This document shows, piece after piece, positions 55,117 to 64,000 of a DNA stretch of 64,000 nucleotides. The position numbers were made by a program, and so were the translations under genes. Source of the DNA: Erodium maritimum (Eukaryota > Streptophyta > Magnoliopsida > Geraniales > Geraniaceae); assembly GCA_963921825.1 (NCBI GenBank), contig OY997596.1:4593001-4657000 (forward strand), read 5' to 3'. Positions within the stretch are counted from its first letter, which is position 1. Each line of letters starts with the position of its first letter. Below the pieces are notes generated by a model that searched no databases, had not been told where the DNA came from, and saw only the letters and a program-made list of their open reading frames with translations.

Positions 55117-58100
55117 GTCTACCCCCCTTAAAGAAATTTCGTCCGCGAAATTTAAAACAGACGTACCTCGGGAGTCGAACAGGCCGGGATACTTCGCGCG
55201 AACCTCGTCCTCGCGTTCCCACGTCGACTCAGCTCCGTGATGTTTCCACTGCACTCGGACCAAGCGGATAATCTTGCCTCCCCGCAGAATCTGCTGCCGT
55301 GTGTCCATGATCCGAACCGGCTGCTCCTCATAGGAGACATCATCAGCCACCTCGATATCAGTCCACTCGATGACGTGGGAGGGGTCTGCGTTGTACTGCC
55401 GCAACTGGGATACGTGGAAGACGTTATGTACTCTCCCAAGCTGCGGTGGCAACGCCAGACGATAAGCCACGACTCCCACTCTGTCTAAGATCTGGAACGG
55501 GCCTATGTACCTCGGAGCCAACTTTCCCCCGCTGCGCCTGAACCGCACCAGCCCCTTCCTCGGGCTCACCTTCAGGAACACGTGATTCCCGACTGCAAAC
55601 TCAAGAGGTCGACGTCGCCTGTCTGCATAACTCTTCTGCCGGCTCTGCGCGGTCCTCAACCGATCGCGGATCAATGTGACCTTCTCCGTCGTCTCTCTGA
55701 CAAGATCTGGCCCCAGCAGACTCTTGTCCCCCACCTCTGCCCAGCATACTGGTGACCGACACGGCCTACCATACAACGCTTCGAACGGTGCCATCCCGAT
55801 ACTGGCCTGGAAGCTGTTGTTGTAGGCGAACTCGGCCAATGGCAGGTGGGTCTCCCAAGATCCCCTGAAATCCAGCACACATGCTCGCAGCATGTCCTCC
55901 AAGATCTGAATGGTACGCTCAGACTGACCGTCTGTCTGAGGATGATGTGCTGTGCTGAGTAGGATCTCTGTCCCCAGTGCCTTCTGCAGACTCGGCCAGA
56001 ACCTGGACGTGAAGCGGGGATCCCTGTCAGACACTATCGACACCGGGACCCCGTGGAGGCGCACTATCTCCTGGATATACAGACTGCTCAACTTGTCGAC
56101 CGGGTCTGTCATCCTCATAGCCAGAAAGTGGGCCGACTTGGTCAACCGGTCGACTACCACCCACACGGCGTCGTTTCCCTTGGGCGATCTCGGTAGTCCA
56201 CACACGAAATCCATCGTAATGTGCTCCCACTTCCACTGAGCAATCGGTAGTGGCTGTAACAATCCCGTGGGACGCTGATGCTCTGCCTTCACCTGCTGAC
56301 AGACAAGGCATCTCGACACAAACTCTGCGACTGCTCTCCTCATGCCGCGCCACCAGTAGTGCCTCCTGAGGTCACGGTACATCTTGGTGCCCCCCGGATG
56401 CACTGCGAGACGCGAATGGTGTGCCTCTCGTAACACGGCATCTCTACAGTTAACTGGTACGAACAGCCCCCCGCGGTACCGTAGTCCCCAATCAGTACTG
56501 TCCTGCCAGCCCACCACCTCGTCACCCCTGACGACTCTCTCGCGGATCTCTGATGCTTCGACGTCCTCCCTCTGCGCCTCCAACACTTGGGCAAACAGTG
56601 AGGGCTGAGCCACTAGGGAGCACATGGCAACACCGCCAGTAACCTCCTCTAGCTCAAGCCCGAATGTGCTCAGCTCCCCCATCATGTCCCACTCTCGGAC
56701 AGATATGCTGGCGAGGCTCGGAGCCGACTTCCCACTTAAGGCGTCGGCGACAACGTTCGCCTTGCCTGGGTGGTAGTGTAGCTCGAAGTCGTACTCCTCG
56801 AGTAGTTCCATCCATCGTCGCTGACGCATGTTCAGGTCTCGCTGGGAAAATATGTACTTGAGGCTCTTGTGATCCGAGAACACCTGAAACCCCTCGCCGT
56901 ACAGGTAATATCGCCAGCTCTTTAGCGCAAACACGACTGCTGCTAGCTCCAAGTCGTGGGTAGGATAGTTGCGCTCGTGTATCTTCAACTGCCTGGAGCC
57001 ATAAGCCACAACTCTGCCCGACTGCATCAGCACGCAACCCAGTCCCTCTCCGGATGCATCGCAGTAAACATCATAGCCAATCCCTCGCTCGGGCACCACT
57101 AACACTGGAGCTGTAGTCAGTCGAGTCTTCAATTCCGCGAACGCACGCTCACAGTCATCTGTCCACACGAACCCAACACCCTTGCGCGTTAACAGAGTCA
57201 TCGGTGCGGCTAGTCGTGCAAAATCCTGGACAAATCGCCTATAGTAGCCTGCCAATCCCAGAAAGCTGCGGATCTCGAAAACACTCGTGGGCCGTGCCCA
57301 CTTCGAGACCGCGTCGATCTTCGACGGATCGACCAGGATACCGTCACGGGATACGATGTGGCCGAGGAATCTCACCTCAGAGAGCCAGAACTCGCACTTC
57401 TCCCGGTTGGCATATAGCTGGTGCTCGCGCAGTAGGGTCAGAACAACCCTCAGATGTGCCTCATGCGCCGCCTCGTTCTGCGAATATATTAGGATATCGT
57501 CCACGAACACCACCACAAACTGATCCAGGTACGGCCGGAAGATGCTGTTCATCAGGTCCATGAACGCTGCTGGCGCGTTCGTCAGTCCGAATGGCATCAC
57601 CAGGAACTCGTAATGCCCATAGCGTGTCCGGAATGCAGTCTTTGCGACGTCCCCCTCACGGACTCGCAACTGATAATAACCGGATCGCAGATCGATCTTC
57701 GAGAAGTGAGTCGCCCCTCTCAACTGGTCAAACAAGTCATCGATCCTCGGCATCGGGTACCGGTTCTTCACCGTAACCCGGTTCAGCTTCCGGTAATCTA
57801 TACACATCCGTAGCTCTCCACTCTTCTTCTTCACGAAGAGTGCTGGTGCTCCCCACGGCGATGCACTCGGACGGATAAACCCCTTCTGCTGAAGCTCCTC
57901 CAGTTGACGCTTCAGCTCAGTCAACTCTGCCGGCGCAAACCTGTAAGGCGCCATCGATATCGCCGCCGTTCCCGGCACTAGGTCAATCCCGAACTCCACC
58001 TCACGAATCGGTGGCAGCCCGCTCAACTCCTCAGGAAAGACCTCGGGGAACTCGCATACCACTCTCGGTAACTCTCGGCTCTGCACAGCCGGTACTTCCT

Positions 58101-59967
58101 CCTCTGCAGACAACGCCGACAGGAGGACCCCACTCTTACTCCCCAGCACGCACGTCACCTTCGTACCGCCCACTGTCACTGTCACTCGTCGTCTGTAGCA
58201 ATCGATGTTGGCTCGGTACCTCGACAACCAATCCATACCCAAAATCACATCAAAGGTAGTCATCCCCAACACGAGAAGGTCACCAGGGCAAGGACAGTCT
58301 GCGACTCTAATCTCGCAGGCACGACATACTCTAGTCAACGATACACCACCCCCAACTGGGGTGTCCAGGCATAGGGGTGGACTCAACGGCTCTAAGCTCA
58401 ACCCCAACCTCTCAGCACAACCCGACGAAATAAAAGAGTGCGATGCCCCGGTATCAAACAAGAACAAAGCCCATAAATGATACAACAAACACGTACCCTG
58501 GATGGTCTCACGGTACGTGCTAGGTCCTGGGGCTCTGGAGTCGGTGACTGCATATACTCTCCCCTGCGAGGCCTGCTGCCTCTGACCCTGCGTACTGGCT
58601 GCTGGATACACGTGACTCTGCTGCTGTCTCGGAATTGGTGCGCTCGTAGACGGCCGTGATGATCTCGGCTGCTGACCCTGTCGAGGGCGACCTCTGGGCG
58701 ACTGTACTGTCCGCGACTGCTGCGGTCGCTGCACTGATGTCTCCCCCAACTGCTCTCGGCACCATGCCATAGTGTGACCGGCCCGGCCGCATCGGTAACA
58801 GCTGATCTCGTCAGCCCTCGACCCCGAGCCCTGGCCTGTCCGGCTAGTAGCTGGTACTGCCGCGGTTCCTCCCCTCGTCGGACAGTCTCGCTGTAAGTGG
58901 TCTGGTTGCCCGCAGTGAAAGCATGACGGCCTCCTCTCTGAGGCGACTGGCCCCACTGATGCCACTGACCCCTGCTGTCTCGATCCACTCTGATGAGGCG
59001 GTGGTCGGAAGGATCCCGCGGTCCTCTGCCTCCGCGAGTCTCGTGAGTCTGACGGCCCTGCCCAACTGATCGGCCGAGGTCGGACCTCACGGCTCCTGAC
59101 TGCATCCCTGGCGCCCTGCTCTACTGTAGCTGCGGTGTCCACGAGGTCGGTATACTTCCGTATCCTCAAGGCGAGAACCTGGTTCCGGATGCCCAGCCTC
59201 AGTCCGTCCTGGAACCGCAGGCAACGGTTCGCCTCGCTCGTCACCATCTCAGGCGCGAATCTGGCCAAGGCTGTGAACCTGGCTTCGTACTCTCCTACCG
59301 TCATCCCCCCTTGCTCCAGGTCTAAGAACTGCCGATGTCGCTCCAGCCGAGCCGACTCGGGGAAGTACTGTGCCATGAATACCTCCTGGAATACGCTGTA
59401 GTCGTATCCGACCGTGTCCTTCACCCGCCCCCACCAGTGGTAGGCGCTGTCTCTCAGCTGATGGGCCGCGAAGGACACTCTCCGACGGCCATCCTCGACA
59501 CCCGATGTGTCCAAGTCTCGTGTGACCTGCTCTATCCATCGCTCAGCCAGGTCGGGATTCGGCTCCCCGACAAAAACAGGTATCCCGAGCTTCAGGAAAT
59601 CTAGTAGCGCTCGGGAGGTAAGATCCTCTGTCTGAGCGGCCCTCACCGGGACTGCGGCTGCCTCTGGTGCTGGCGAAGCCGACTCTCGGCTGGCGATGAT
59701 CGCCACCAAACTCTGAACGGTCCTGGTAAGCTCATCCAGGGCAGTCATCACTGGAGGGTACGCGACTGGCGGAACACTGGGGGTGCCTGCAGACGGCCCC
59801 GCATCACTCCTCCTGTCTTCTCCGACAGGAGTACCCTGTGCCTCCGCATAGTCGGCGGGCTCGACGGTCGGCACCCTCCCTGGTGCCCCTGCTGACCGTC
59901 CCCGCCGGCCTCGCGTGGGTGCCTGGCCCCGCGTTCCTGATGGTCGTCCCCGCTTACCGCGAGCCAT
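55060..59967 (-). CDS. Ty3/gypsy gag-pol polyprotein, uninterrupted
   Basis: About 1635 codons run from the ATG at 59965-59967 ([15 protein letters not shown]). The earlier in-frame ATG at 60042 is less likely, as it lacks gag-like sequence. Order: gag domain; two CCHC knuckles ([14 protein letters not shown] near 58900, [14 protein letters not shown] near 58780); protease [10 protein letters not shown] (about 58450); reverse transcriptase with [10 protein letters not shown] (about 57500); RNase H with YDVYCDASG (about 57060); integrase with [10 protein letters not shown] and CLVCQQVK, then [15 protein letters not shown] and [10 protein letters not shown]; and a chromodomain-like end with [16 protein letters not shown]. 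All catalytic residues expected for each domain are present. The frame passes through the polypurine tract and stops 57 bases inside the 3' LTR. The gene may still be functional. Confidence 0.95.
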   Translation of the reverse strand: MARGKRGRPSGTRGQAPTRGRRGRSAGAPGRVPTVEPADYAEAQGTPVGEDRRSDAGPSAGTPSVPPVAYPPVMTALDELTRTVQSLVAIIASRESASPAPEAAAVPVRAAQTEDLTSRALLDFLKLGIPVFVGEPNPDLAERWIEQVTRDLDTSGVEDGRRRVSFAAHQLRDSAYHWWGRVKDTVGYDYSVFQEVFMAQYFPESARLERHRQFLDLEQGGMTVGEYEARFTALARFAPEMVTSEANRCLRFQDGLRLGIRNQVLALRIRKYTDLVDTAATVEQGARDAVRSREVRPRPISWAGPSDSRDSRRQRTAGSFRPPPHQSGSRQQGSVASVGPVASERRPSCFHCGQPDHLQRDCPTRGGTAAVPATSRTGQGSGSRADEISCYRCGRAGHTMAWCREQLGETSVQRPQQSRTVQSPRGRPRQGQQPRSSRPSTSAPIPRQQQSHVYPAASTQGQRQQASQGRVYAVTDSRAPGPSTYRETIQGTCLLYHLWALFLFDTGASHSFISSGCAERLGLSLEPLSPPLCLDTPVGGGVSLTRVCRACEIRVADCPCPGDLLVLGMTTFDVILGMDWLSRYRANIDCYRRRVTVTVGGTKVTCVLGSKSGVLLSALSAEEEVPAVQSRELPRVVCEFPEVFPEELSGLPPIREVEFGIDLVPGTAAISMAPYRFAPAELTELKRQLEELQQKGFIRPSASPWGAPALFVKKKSGELRMCIDYRKLNRVTVKNRYPMPRIDDLFDQLRGATHFSKIDLRSGYYQLRVREGDVAKTAFRTRYGHYEFLVMPFGLTNAPAAFMDLMNSIFRPYLDQFVVVFVDDILIYSQNEAAHEAHLRVVLTLLREHQLYANREKCEFWLSEVRFLGHIVSRDGILVDPSKIDAVSKWARPTSVFEIRSFLGLAGYYRRFVQDFARLAAPMTLLTRKGVGFVWTDDCERAFAELKTRLTTAPVLVVPERGIGYDVYCDASGEGLGCVLMQSGRVVAYGSRQLKIHERNYPTHDLELAAVVFALKSWRYYLYGEGFQVFSDHKSLKYIFSQRDLNMRQRRWMELLEEYDFELHYHPGKANVVADALSGKSAPSLASISVREWDMMGELSTFGLELEEVTGGVAMCSLVAQPSLFAQVLEAQREDVEASEIRERVVRGDEVVGWQDSTDWGLRYRGGLFVPVNCRDAVLREAHHSRLAVHPGGTKMYRDLRRHYWWRGMRRAVAEFVSRCLVCQQVKAEHQRPTGLLQPLPIAQWKWEHITMDFVCGLPRSPKGNDAVWVVVDRLTKSAHFLAMRMTDPVDKLSSLYIQEIVRLHGVPVSIVSDRDPRFTSRFWPSLQKALGTEILLSTAHHPQTDGQSERTIQILEDMLRACVLDFRGSWETHLPLAEFAYNNSFQASIGMAPFEALYGRPCRSPVCWAEVGDKSLLGPDLVRETTEKVTLIRDRLRTAQSRQKSYADRRRRPLEFAVGNHVFLKVSPRKGLVRFRRSGGKLAPRYIGPFQILDRVGVVAYRLALPPQLGRVHNVFHVSQLRQYNADPSHVIEWTDIEVADDVSYEEQPVRIMDTRQQILRGGKIIRLVRVQWKHHGAESTWEREDEVRAKYPGLFDSRGTSVLNFADEISLRGVDCNNHFWSTSVKPAKNRKI
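55117..55131 (-). other. Polypurine tract of the gypsy element
   Basis: The minus strand reads TTAAGGGGGGTAGAC directly before the 3' LTR. Confidence 0.85.
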
Positions 59968-60042
59968 AAACAGTATCCTCTGCACGGATACACGCAAACG
60001 TTCAGTTTGCGAACTTAAATAAAAACGACAGTACAAACGCAC

Positions 60043-60597
60043 TAACGTCCACCCTCTTAAGCTTACACTAACGTGCTTATCACTAAAGCGCTACACCGCT
60101 CAAGCTAAACGTACTTTATATACTAGCATTAGTAAACGAGACCACAACGAGACCGCACCGACGTGCACCAAACAAGCGACGGCAAACCAACCCACACAAC
60201 ACGACGACCCCCGTTCACCGGGCCAATCAAAAATCAAACATATGCCCATAGGGCCAATCAAGTTCAAGACATGCCAACAGGGCCAATAATTTTAAAACCT
60301 TCACCCTTTCATTTTAAAACTTCGTTCCTTGACATCACGTAGTTACAACCCGGTTCAGGCGTCCCCGAACCACGTTGTACCGACTTGACATCAACACCGT
60401 CACGTTCGACTACAGGAGCGCTCCTGAGTCGACCCGCGACAGTTAAAAACAGTTCACGCAATCACACACAATCAGTATGCCAGCAACAAAATACTGTAAC
60501 ATACGCACAAACACAAAGAAGACTCAAGACATGACGGGTCTACACTGACTCGACTCTCCCCCCTAAGTGACGGACAGTCCGAGGTTTGAAACCTCGA
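60043..60597 (-). other. Leader between the 5' LTR and gag
   Basis: About 550 bases lie between the primer site and gag with no long open frame. The packaging signal would be expected here. Confidence 0.5.
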
Positions 60598-60609
60598 GCT
60601 CTGATACCA
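60598..60609 (-). other. Primer binding site (initiator tRNA-Met type)
   Basis: The minus strand reads TGGTATCAGAGC, three bases inside the 5' LTR. Confidence 0.9.
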
Positions 60610-60612
60610 AGC

Positions 60613-63532
60613 TGTCACGCCCCGATTTCAGCGAACCGAACTCGGGACGCGAACTTTTAAAAACATGAACACTTGAAACCTGTTTTCAATAAAAGCTTTG
60701 ACATTTCCATTTACTTCTCAAAATAATAGCATTTACAATACAAAAACGTCCCAACAAGTGGACAAGGTACAACATCCGTCACTAGACTCAACAAAAGTAA
60801 AGACCAGACTCCGCTCCAAGCTCCATGAACTTCAAGAGCTAACCTAGTCCGTCCGGTGATCAGTACCTGTAGGAAAAGCAGCTAGGGGTGAGCGTTCGCT
60901 CACCTCCACGGATAACAGACTGACTATGGCATAATTAGCAGAAAAAGCCAGTAACACTAAAACCAAACCCAACACCGGGACTACAGTCCCCAACTCAAGT
61001 ACTCAACTGACCCACAACCCGTCACCTTCCTCAACAGACTCGACACTCGATAAAAACAGTGTAGACCCAATACAACTATCGACGACCTCCTCAAGGACTC
61101 GAACGAAACGACACAACACCAAACAAGATCACAAAGGATCGCACACCAGCTGCTCAGTAACCAATCTCAATCAGGTCAGGGTTCGACCTATCGCAATTCC
61201 TCGACACGAAGTCGGATCAGGCTGTCGACCTTTCAAACTCGCAATTCCTCGACACTAAGTCGGATCAGGCTGTCGACCTTTAAAACTCGCAATTCCTCGA
61301 CACTAAGTCGGATCAGGCTGTCGACCTTTAAAACTCGCAATTCATCGACACTAAGTCGGATCAGGCTGTCGACCTTTAGAACTCGCAATTCATCGACACT
61401 AAGTCGGATCAGGCTGTCGACCTTTAGAACTCGCAATTCATCGACACTAAGTCGGATCAGGCTGTCGACCTTTAGAACTCACCACCCCAGGTAACCACAA
61501 TCACAATCACAGGCAAGTTCAATCACACAGGCACTCAAGGCCACTCAAGACACCTCAACAGTCAAGACTCGGGTTCAACAACCCCACGGGCACTCGCTGC
61601 CACTCAAGACACCAAATTAAATACACGGCTCTCATGGCCACCCCGACTCAACAATTAAATACGGGCTCTCAAGGCCACCCAAACTCAACAATTAAATACG
61701 GGCTCTCAAGGCCACCCAAACTCAACAATTAAATAAAGCGCACGACAACCTCCGGCATACTCGATGCCTCCAACAGTTCTAAAATCGCTAGTTTCACAAA
61801 CAACCTCCGGGCATGGTCATATGCCTCCAGTAATTCAATTATCGCTAAGTTCTCTGTTCCTACGACACTACTAAGTGTCACATGCCTTTCTCTTAAACGC
61901 TACAATCCCGTATCATGCTTTTCTAATAATTAAATAAATCTACTCAACCCACGACACCCCGGTGTCACATGCAATTCTACCATTAACTTTCCCTAATCAG
62001 GGCCGAGATCCGGCTACTTTTCCCTACCTCGTATACAATCCCAAAAGCGCTCCAACAACACCCGAAGCACACTCAGTCACTCGCCGAGCTTCCCCTTGCC
62101 TCGGTCCGTAGCACGATCTAAAAGAACACAAATTTAAAGTACTTTTAAACTAGTACGAGTAAACCGAAAATTAATAAACTTAACGCCCAAACGTAACCCC
62201 GACAATGCCGATCACTCCCAAACTTCCCAAATACTCGATATTGCCGAAAAAGGACCCGTAAGGGCCAGATTCGCCCGACATGGCGAATCTGCCCGGTTTT
62301 GGTTAATTGCCTTCCGGGGCTCCAAAAGTCCCCGTTTTCGTTTCTACGGTCTTAGAATATTTCAAGGAACCCAACGCACTTGACGGAATTGAATTCCGAC
62401 TTCTAAGTCAATTAATTAACGTTTAAAGTTTCCCAAAACCCGTTAATTACAACTTCTCCAATTTAATTCCAAATTTCGATTCGATTAAGGATAAAGTGGT
62501 CCGGGGGACGTTTTAAACCACCCGAACATTAAAACCCGAGCAACCGAGCACGTGGGCCCCACCCAAGAGGCTTGGCCGAGACCCTAGGGTTTGAGGGAGG
62601 GGCTCGGCCACCAAGTGGTGGCTGCTGCCACCTCCGGCCAGCCACCACATGGCCGGCCGGCCACCACCCACGGTGGCCGGAGCTCCTCCCGAGCCTCCGG
62701 TCACCGGAAAACGTGAAATTTCTCTCCCAAACACCTCTAAAACGTCTCCAACACCTCTCTAATCTCTACACAACCCTAAACCAAATTTTATAACCAAACC
62801 CTAGCTCTTGAAAATAATCGAAACGAGAATCGGTTCGGGTATTACCGTAGAGGAGAATGAGGGGAACGGGATTGCTCTTTGCTTTGACTCGATCCAAGGG
62901 CTCGATCACCAACCCTAGCCCAACCTTCCTTCTTCTCTCTTCTTCTCCTTCTCCTTCTCTCTCTAAAACCTCTCTTCCTCTTTCTAATTTTTAAAACAAA
63001 TAACAACTAACTCCAATTCCTTTCCCTTTTACCCTATACTCGGCCAACTCACCACATCCACCCATTTTCCCTCCAAAAATTACACCACCATATACTTGAC
63101 AAGTGTCAAGGTGGGTCCCATACCTTTTGGAAAATATCTAGTTGATATTTTCCAATCAGATTCGCGAAAAACGGACGTTTCGGGCCCCGAACGGGCACTT
63201 TTCCCAAAGATATTTTAAACTGGACGGGCTTCAAGGAAACGGCCCAACTAAGACCGCTACGACGACGGCTAAGCTTTTCGGGTCCAAAACGGTCCTCGAA
63301 TGGACCAAAACGTCGCTCGGGTGACTTTTCCAGCGAAAAATCAATCTTTCCCAAAATGACCAGGAAGTTGCCCTGAGTCCCCCGTAACTCATTTTAGTCG
63401 ATAACGGGGTCAACTTAAGTCCGGCATGACCCTCGGGGTCAATTTAAGTTAAGTTAAGTGTCTGTCTTAAAATTTTTAAATTTTCCTGTTTTTCGCAGGT
63501 TTGACTGACGTTGACCAGAAGTGGTTATTACA
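60613..63532 (-). repeat. 5' LTR of the gypsy element
   Basis: It has the same ends as its partner and six 48-bp units at 61191-61478, whose variants are arranged differently from the other LTR. Confidence 0.93.
61191..61478. repeat. 48-bp tandem repeat, six units (5' LTR)
   Basis: The same unit occurs. The 16-codon periodicity keeps a minus-strand frame open through the array, which is not a gene. Confidence 0.93.
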
Positions 63533-64000
63533 CCTAACACCACCACTTGTGTGACAAGTGGCAAGTGGTAAGTGGTAAGTGGGCCCCACCTTTTAAACAA
63601 ATATCTTTGAAGATATTTTTCTGTCAGATTCGCGAAATTCGGCCGTCTCGGGCCCCGAACGGGCACTTTTTCCAAGAAATTACGAAACTTCACGGGCTAC
63701 AAGGAAACGGCTCAACTAAGACCGCTGTGATGATGGCTAAGCTTTTTGGATCCAAAACGGTCCTCGAATGGACCAAAACGTCGCTCGGTTGACTTTTCCA
63801 ACGAAAAGTCAACATTTCCCAAATTGGTCAGAAAGTTGCCCTGAGTCCCCCGGAACTCACTTTGGTCAATATCGGAGTCAACTTAAGTCCGGTATGACCC
63901 TCGGGGTCAAATTTAGGTTCATTTAAGTGTCTGCTTAAATATTTTAAATTTTCATGTTTTTCGCAGATTTGACTGACGTTGATCGGGAGTGGTTATTACA
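63533..64000 (-). mobile_element. Partial LTR of a related gypsy family
   Basis: The 468 bases begin CCTAACACCACCACTTG, homologous to 51549 onwards in the solo LTR. They end GTGGTTATTACA, the LTR terminus, exactly at the window's last base. The rest of that LTR is absent on the left, where the complete element's LTR abuts. Confidence 0.82.

Larger units (their letters stand above)
52162..63532 (-). mobile_element. Complete Ty3/gypsy chromovirus (Tekay/Del-like), intact polyprotein
   Basis: The 11.37-kb element reads right to left: 5' LTR (60613-63532), initiator tRNA-Met primer site (60598-60609), leader, gag-pol (59967-55060), polypurine tract, 3' LTR (52162-55116). The LTRs are 2920 and 2955 bp and nearly identical apart from scattered changes and small indels, so the insertion is young. 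The pentamers outside the LTRs (AAGGA left, CCTAA right) do not match. Both flanks are LTR fragments of a related family, which indicates rearrangement at the borders. The C-terminal chromodomain-like segment and the pol motifs point to the Tekay/Del group. Confidence 0.95.

Noticed and set aside
61233..61436. Frame encoding perfect 16-residue repeats
   Set aside because: It is the 48-bp LTR tandem repeat read in frame. It has no start context and is not seen outside the array.

Overview
The window is nuclear DNA from a flowering plant, most likely a eudicot with a repeat-rich genome. The evidence is spliced genes with GT/AG introns, plant-specific families (an RDUF-type RING ligase, an SDIR1-type RING ligase, a DVL/ROTUNDIFOLIA peptide, a REM-type B3 relic) and layered plant transposons (Ty3/gypsy chromovirus, Ty1/copia, L1-type LINEs, MITEs). 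No species can be named from the sequence alone.

Layout. 1-9.5 kb: a LINE-like retroposon tail, a decayed PIF/Harbinger accessory (Myb/SANT) gene on the minus strand, then a LINE ORF1 relic split by a solo gypsy LTR with a perfect 5-bp target duplication. 9.5-19.3 kb: AT-rich DNA, a REM-type B3 exon relic, a complete 2.05-kb LTR element carrying only gag (TR-GAG type), then a TAA-flanked PIF/Harbinger-like MITE split by another solo LTR. 19.6-20.8 kb: an intact, intronless RING-H2/DUF1117 E3 ligase gene. 22-28.2 kb: an eight-exon SDIR1 homologue with good splice sites, two frame lesions and at least five inverted-repeat MITEs in its introns and upstream region. 29-32 kb: LINE ORF1 and ORF2 fragments fused tail to tail, with a second Harbinger-like MITE inside. 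32.9-33.2 kb: a small DVL/RTFL peptide gene. 33.8-38 kb: a CACTA end, a 2-kb non-autonomous retroposon with target duplication, and a (TA)n-associated MITE holding a truncated LINE. 38.3-43.4 kb: a degenerate Ty1/copia element with both LTRs. 44.2-52.0 kb: (TA)n-targeted MITEs, then a multi-exon relic of an Ulp1/plant-mobile-domain-associated gene cut by a solo LTR. 52.2-63.5 kb: a complete, apparently young Ty3/gypsy chromovirus with an uninterrupted gag-pol frame. 63.5-64.0 kb: a further LTR fragment.

Probable working host genes are few: the RING/DUF1117 ligase (19648-20784), the DVL-like peptide (32932-33210) and perhaps the SDIR1 homologue if its two indels are assembly errors. Nearly everything else is transposon nesting, and clear target duplications give much of the insertion order. 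LTR elements landed in a LINE, a MITE and a gene. MITEs landed in LINE sequence and in introns. LINE tails landed in a MITE and in a copia LTR.
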